DNA of 8,471 bases from DASPKW01 sp038244055 (GTDB lineage Bacteria > Planctomycetota > Phycisphaerae > Tepidisphaerales > Tepidisphaeraceae), in assembly GCA_038244055.1 (NCBI GenBank), contig JBBRTW010000319.1, forward strand, positions 1-8,471, read 5' to 3'. The position numbers and the translations under genes were made by a program. Under the pieces are notes generated by a model. The model had not been told where the DNA came from. It was given only the letters and a program-made list of their open reading frames with translations, and ran no database searches. Positions 5,007-8,471 of the stretch are shown here, piece by piece; the first letter of the stretch is position 1; each line of letters starts with the position of its first letter.

Positions 5007-6644
5007 ATGCCCGTCTTCACCTACGAATCGACCTATCAACTCGGCCACGATGACACGACCTACCGCAAGCTCGCCGGCGCGGGTGAGGCGGGCGTGAAAA
5101 CAGTTGAAGTGGATGGGAAAACCTATCTCAAGGTGGACACGGCCGCGCTCAAGGCGCTGGCGAAGCAGGCGTTTATCGATGCTTCGTTTTATCTTCGTGC
5201 AAAACATCTCCAGCAACTGGCCGATGAGCTGAACGATCCCGAGGCGTCGGACAACGACAAGTTCGTGATCTATACCCACCTGCAAAACGCGGTCGTCGCG
5301 GCGGCGGGGCAATTGCCGACCTGTCAGGATACGGGGACGGCGATCGTGATGGGGAAGAAGGGGCGGAATGTGCTGACCGATTGCGATGACTCGGCCGCGA
5401 TTTCGGAGGGGATTTATGAGTGCTATCAGGAGAAGAACCTGCGCTATTCGCAGATCGCGGCGCTGGAGATGTTCAAGGAGAAGAATACGGCCAGCAACCT
5501 GCCGGCGCAGATCGACCTGATGGCGGAAACCGGGGAGGAAGGTCAACAGGAGTACAAGTTTTTGTTCGTGGCCAAGGGGGGCGGGTCGGCGAATAAAACG
5601 TTTCTGTTTCAGCAGACGCCGGCGGTGCTGAATGAGCCGGACCTCATGCGGTTTCTGGGGTCGAAGATCAAGGAGTTCGGGACGGCCGCCTGCCCGCCAT
5701 ATCATGTGGCGATTGTGGTGGGAGGAACCAGCGCCGAGGGGACCTTAAAGGCGGTGAAGCTGGCTTCGGCGGGGTACTACGATCATCTGCCGACGACGGG
5801 ATCGGCCGGGGGGCGGGCGTTTCGCGATCTGGAGATGGAGAAGAAGCTGCTGGCGGCCAGCTACAAATGCGGGATCGGGGCGCAGTTCGGCGGCAAGTAT
5901 ATCGCGCACGATGTGCGGGTGATCCGGCTGCCGAGACACGCGGCGAGCTGCCCGATCGGGATGGGGGTATCGTGCTCGGCCGATCGAAACATCAAGGGGA
6001 AGATCACGAAGGACGGAGTGTTCCTGGAGCAACTGGAGTTCCATCCCGAGAAATACCTGCCGGCCAGCGCGCCGGAGATGGTGCCGCCCATCAAGATCGA
6101 TCTGAACATGGGGATGGAGAAGGTGCGGCAGATTCTGACGCGCTTTTCGGTGAAGACGCGGGTGGAATTAACCGGGACGATGATCGTCGCCCGCGATGCC
6201 GCGCACGCGCGGATCAGGCAGATGCTCGAGAGCGGCCAGCCCATGCCCCAGTATTTCAAGGATTACCCCGTCTACTACGCCGGCCCGGCCAAGACGCCGG
6301 CGGGCATGGCCACGGGCAGCTTCGGCCCGACCACGGCGGGGCGGATGGATGGTTTCGTGGACTTGTTTCAATCGCACGGTGGATCGATGGTGATGCTGGC
6401 GAAAGGGAACCGCTCCAAGGCCGTCACCGATGCGTGCAAAAAGTGGGGCGGCTTTTATCTGGGCAGCATCGGCGGCCCGGCGGCGATCCTGGCGCAGACG
6501 AATATCCGCAAGGTCGAGGTTCTGGATTTCGAGGAGCTGGGGATGGAGGCGGTGCGGAAGATCGAGGTGGTGGATTTCCCGGCATTCATCATCGTGGATG
6601 ACAAGGGGAATGACTTTTTTGAGGGGATTGCGCCGGGGCATTAA
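5007..6644 (+). CDS. Class I fumarate hydratase, single-chain FumA/FumB type
   Basis: It interconverts fumarate and malate in the TCA cycle, in the cytosol, using an oxygen-labile [4Fe-4S] cluster. The 545 residues match FumA/FumB (about 548). The alpha-type half spans about 50-330. Cluster cysteines by comparison with E. coli FumA (105, 224, 318) are Cys106 in GQLPTCQDTGTA, Cys229 in TAACPPYHVA and Cys323 in MGVSCSADRN; the last two are 94 residues apart in both proteins. The beta-type half spans about 335-545, with LTGTMIVARDAAHARI (388-403), AKGNRS (465-470) and GGFYLGSIGGPAA (481-493). The ATG at 5007 has AGGA at 4997-5000, 6 nt upstream; a longer TTG start at 4929 would add 26 residues unlike the family and run through the promoter. 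It is divergent from cutC and convergent with the PLP enzyme. An L(+)-tartrate dehydratase role is a less likely alternative. Confidence 0.95.
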   Translation: MPVFTYESTYQLGHDDTTYRKLAGAGEAGVKTVEVDGKTYLKVDTAALKALAKQAFIDASFYLRAKHLQQLADELNDPEASDNDKFVIYTHLQNAVVAAAGQLPTCQDTGTAIVMGKKGRNVLTDCDDSAAISEGIYECYQEKNLRYSQIAALEMFKEKNTASNLPAQIDLMAETGEEGQQEYKFLFVAKGGGSANKTFLFQQTPAVLNEPDLMRFLGSKIKEFGTAACPPYHVAIVVGGTSAEGTLKAVKLASAGYYDHLPTTGSAGGRAFRDLEMEKKLLAASYKCGIGAQFGGKYIAHDVRVIRLPRHAASCPIGMGVSCSADRNIKGKITKDGVFLEQLEFHPEKYLPASAPEMVPPIKIDLNMGMEKVRQILTRFSVKTRVELTGTMIVARDAAHARIRQMLESGQPMPQYFKDYPVYYAGPAKTPAGMATGSFGPTTAGRMDGFVDLFQSHGGSMVMLAKGNRSKAVTDACKKWGGFYLGSIGGPAAILAQTNIRKVEVLDFEELGMEAVRKIEVVDFPAFIIVDDKGNDFFEGIAPGH

Positions 6645-6653
6645 GAGTCCATC

Positions 6654-6690
6654 AACGCAAAGACGCGGAGATCGCGGAGAAATCGCGCGG
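6654..6690. repeat. Degenerate CGCGGAG direct repeats after the fumarase gene
   Basis: Units ACGCAAAG, ACGCGGAG, ATCGCGGAG and AATCGCGCGG follow one another at 8-10 bp spacing, starting 10 bp after the fumarase stop. From memory, similar CGCAAAGACGCGGAG-like intergenic strings recur in many bacterial genomes; this could not be checked here. No function is evident. Confidence 0.4.
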
Positions 6691-6704
6691 ATCAATTTGG
6701 GTGC

Positions 6705-6759
6705 CACGGCCAAGCGCCTGGCGGCATTCTAATACAGATGGGGTTATCGCTTGGCCGTG
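6705..6759. repeat. 12-bp inverted repeat in the convergent gap
   Basis: CACGGCCAAGCG (6705-6716) and CGCTTGGCCGTG (6748-6759) are exact reverse complements with a 31-nt loop. Its place between two gene 3' ends suggests a bidirectional transcript-end structure or a dispersed palindromic repeat. There is no U-tract on either side. Confidence 0.65.
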
Positions 6760-6810
6760 CTGATCGGTGACAGGCGTGGCATTCAAGCTGATCGTGATTT
6801 GCATCGCCAG

Positions 6811-6829
6811 CACGGGCGGGACGCCCGTG
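6811..6829. terminator. Tight hairpin at the end of the PLP enzyme gene, possible terminator
   Basis: CACGGGCG (6811-6818) and CGCCCGTG (6822-6829) pair perfectly around GGA, 7 bp after the stop codon of the minus-strand PLP gene. The compact GC stem resembles a terminator or a 3'-end stabiliser, but a poly-U tail is missing, so termination would be factor-assisted. It may equally be a dispersed repeat. Confidence 0.4.
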
Positions 6830-6836
6830 TCACGGG

Positions 6837-8471
6837 TTACAATGTGAACGCCGGCCGCGAATTGATATACGCCTGATGCGTCTGGATGTAAATGCTTCGA
6901 ATCAGCGCATCGATCTCCGCCGCAGCCGGGAATTTCGCGGAGAAACCGGGGAGCGCGGGGTCGATCGCCAGTTTCGCGGCGGAGATGAAATGGCTGATCA
7001 AATCGGCGGGGTCTTCATCGCCCATGGCGAAGCGGATGGTGGTGGGGGTGATGTCCGCGCGGGCGAGCGCGGCCTCATCCAACTCGGAATGGGTGGTGAA
7101 GGCGGGGCAAGAGACGATGGTGTTCGACTGCCCCAGCGAGATCATGTGATCGAAGGCGGGGGCGAGTGAATCGAAGAAGCGCTGGAAGGCTTCGCGGGGG
7201 ACGATGGGCATGTCGATGGTGAAGAGCGGGGCAGGGAGACCGAGGAACATGAGTTTCTCGCGCAGGGGTGCGTTGGGGCTGTCCTTGGCGGCCGAGCCGT
7301 GGACTTTGATGCCGGGGTGGGTCGAGAGAAAGCGCACGAGAATCTGCGTGTTGATGCACTTGGCGGTCATGCGGAGATCGAGCGTTTTCAGGCCGGTGAG
7401 GACGTCGAACGCGGCATCGGCGTTGAGGAACGCCCCTTTGACGTAGTAGACATTCCAGAAGAGGGTTTGATCCCAGGAAATGCCGTTGGCGGATGCGCCC
7501 TTGGGGAGGAACATGTCGTGGTTCTGCCCGATGACCACGCCGGCGATCACGCTGCCCGCGCCGGAGAGGTCCTTGGTGTAGGAGTGGATGACAAAGTCCG
7601 GGCGCTCGACCGGGTCGGCGCGCTGGAGGGGCTTGATGAGGAAGGGCGTGCCCACGGTGGCGTCGAGAATGACCCGCAGCCCGCGCGCATGGGCGGCGGC
7701 GCAAATCGCAGGGACATCCAGCACATCGCCATGCGGGTTCGAGGGGGATTCGAGATAGACGTAGACCTTTCGGCCGGCGGCGAGGCGCTCGGCGTACTTC
7801 TGCTTGATGGAATCGTGGCAGCGGAGGAGGTCTTCCGAGCCGTATCCGGAGAAAGTTTCCACGGCGATATCGAGATTGGAGGGCTTGGCGAACCAGTCGT
7901 GGATGAGCTGATGCGCCCCGCCGTAAATATTTTTGGAGGTGATCAAAATGTCATCCCGGCCAAGGAGATGGGCCAGCGCCGCATCGATGGCCGCCATGCC
8001 GGAGTTAAAATTCCAGGCGAAGTAGTCGCGCGCGTAAGGCCCGGCCTCGAGCTCGACAATCTGATTGGCCAAGGCCACCGATGTCGGATTCAACAGGCGC
8101 GAGTAAATTTCAAGCAGAAGCTCCTTGCCCTGGAAGGCATCCTGAATCCACTCGGCGCAGGCGTAGACGTAGGTTGCGGTGCGGGTAATGACGGGATTGG
8201 CGGCGAAGATGGCGGTGACATTATCGAAGACCGCGTAAGGCCCCTTGGCGGAGATGGTGGCCTCGGAGTAGTCGAGCGATTGATAAGTGCGGCGGAAGGG
8301 ATTTTGCAAGGTATCGAGGAGCTTGGCGAGCTGGAAGGAGAGGAATTTCTGCGCATTAAAGCGGGCGATGCGATCCTGCCGCGGCAGCGTGGTGATGGAC
8401 TGGAGAGCGACCTTCCAGAGCGAATCGAGATCATCGGCCGTCTCATAAAGATGCGCGGCGATGCGGGCGAG
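6837..8471 (-). CDS. Cys/Met-metabolism PLP-dependent enzyme, N-terminus cut by the window edge
   Basis: Members of this fold-type I family (cystathionine gamma-synthase/lyase, O-acylhomoserine sulfhydrylase, methionine gamma-lyase) act on sulfur amino acids in the cytosol. The frame is open to the right edge, so 544 residues are visible. In that numbering: YSRLLNPT (123-130), whose Tyr and Arg bind PLP phosphate across the dimer; SGMAA (157-161); the ring-stacking Tyr183 in NIYGG; ESPSNP (241-246); Asp270 in ILDATVGTP, the pyridine-nitrogen partner; Ser297-x-Thr-Lys300, where Lys300 forms the Schiff base; and Arg480 in IRFAMGDEDPADLI, the substrate-carboxylate Arg. All key residues are kept. 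Classical members are about 380-430 residues; here at least 75 extra residues precede the YSR motif and about 45 follow the usual C-terminal helix. The exact reaction cannot be assigned. A TTG at 8309 is not the start, since homologous-looking sequence continues upstream. Confidence 0.88.
   Translation of the reverse strand, partial: LARIAAHLYETADDLDSLWKVALQSITTLPRQDRIARFNAQKFLSFQLAKLLDTLQNPFRRTYQSLDYSEATISAKGPYAVFDNVTAIFAANPVITRTATYVYACAEWIQDAFQGKELLLEIYSRLLNPTSVALANQIVELEAGPYARDYFAWNFNSGMAAIDAALAHLLGRDDILITSKNIYGGAHQLIHDWFAKPSNLDIAVETFSGYGSEDLLRCHDSIKQKYAERLAAGRKVYVYLESPSNPHGDVLDVPAICAAAHARGLRVILDATVGTPFLIKPLQRADPVERPDFVIHSYTKDLSGAGSVIAGVVIGQNHDMFLPKGASANGISWDQTLFWNVYYVKGAFLNADAAFDVLTGLKTLDLRMTAKCINTQILVRFLSTHPGIKVHGSAAKDSPNAPLREKLMFLGLPAPLFTIDMPIVPREAFQRFFDSLAPAFDHMISLGQSNTIVSCPAFTTHSELDEAALARADITPTTIRFAMGDEDPADLISHFISAAKLAIDPALPGFSAKFPAAAEIDALIRSIYIQTHQAYINSRPAFTL

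Noticed and set aside
5001..5705. A 234-codon minus-strand frame inside the fumarase gene
   Set aside because: It is Arg/Leu-rich antisense shadow of a strongly conserved gene, with no recognisable motif or ribosome binding site.
5867..6601. A 244-codon plus-strand frame overlapping the fumarase gene in another frame
   Set aside because: It is rich in Arg, Gly and Asp, as expected of an off-frame reading of GC-rich coding DNA; the fumarase frame is intact throughout, so no frameshift needs explaining.
1..8471. A defence, mobile or biosynthetic gene cluster
   Set aside because: All six genes except the zinc-ribbon protein belong to widespread families, with no integrase, transposase, tRNA boundary or shift in composition that I could see.

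Overview
This is a GC-rich bacterial chromosomal window with ordinary gene density and mostly metabolic genes. The best guess for the source is a planctomycete or a near relative. That rests on three things: a large membrane protein with the N-terminal two-CxxC zinc ribbon that is abundant in Planctomycetota, a tryptophan synthase alpha gene standing apart from trpB, and GC-rich palindromes in nearly every intergenic gap. The assignment is an inference; there is no rRNA or other marker gene.

Layout, left to right. Four genes are on the minus strand: the N-terminal half of an ECF-type sigma factor (cut by the left edge), trpA, a zinc-ribbon/five-helix/Pro-Thr-linker/beta-propeller protein of about 800 residues, and cutC. 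A 227-bp divergent gap with a cluster of palindromes follows. Next, on the plus strand, is a complete class I (iron-sulfur) fumarate hydratase of the single-chain FumA type. A 192-bp convergent gap with two inverted repeats and a short degenerate direct repeat separates it from the last gene, a minus-strand Cys/Met-metabolism PLP enzyme whose N-terminus lies beyond the right edge.

The genes do not look like one system. Gaps of 125 to 227 bp, most with a palindrome or a candidate promoter, suggest that most are transcribed separately. TrpA and the PLP enzyme belong to amino-acid metabolism, the fumarase to the TCA cycle, and CutC is a TIM-barrel protein historically tied to copper handling. 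The sigma factor and the zinc-ribbon protein are the regulatory and signalling-like members; nothing in the sequence links them functionally.

I found no mobile element, CRISPR array, tRNA, rRNA, defence or biosynthetic cluster, and no convincing undescribed system. The points most worth a second look are the palindrome cluster between cutC and the fumarase gene, the domain architecture of the zinc-ribbon protein, a probable leaderless trpA transcript, the substituted active-site loop of TrpA, and the unusually long PLP enzyme. No gene-free stretch exceeds 300 bp.
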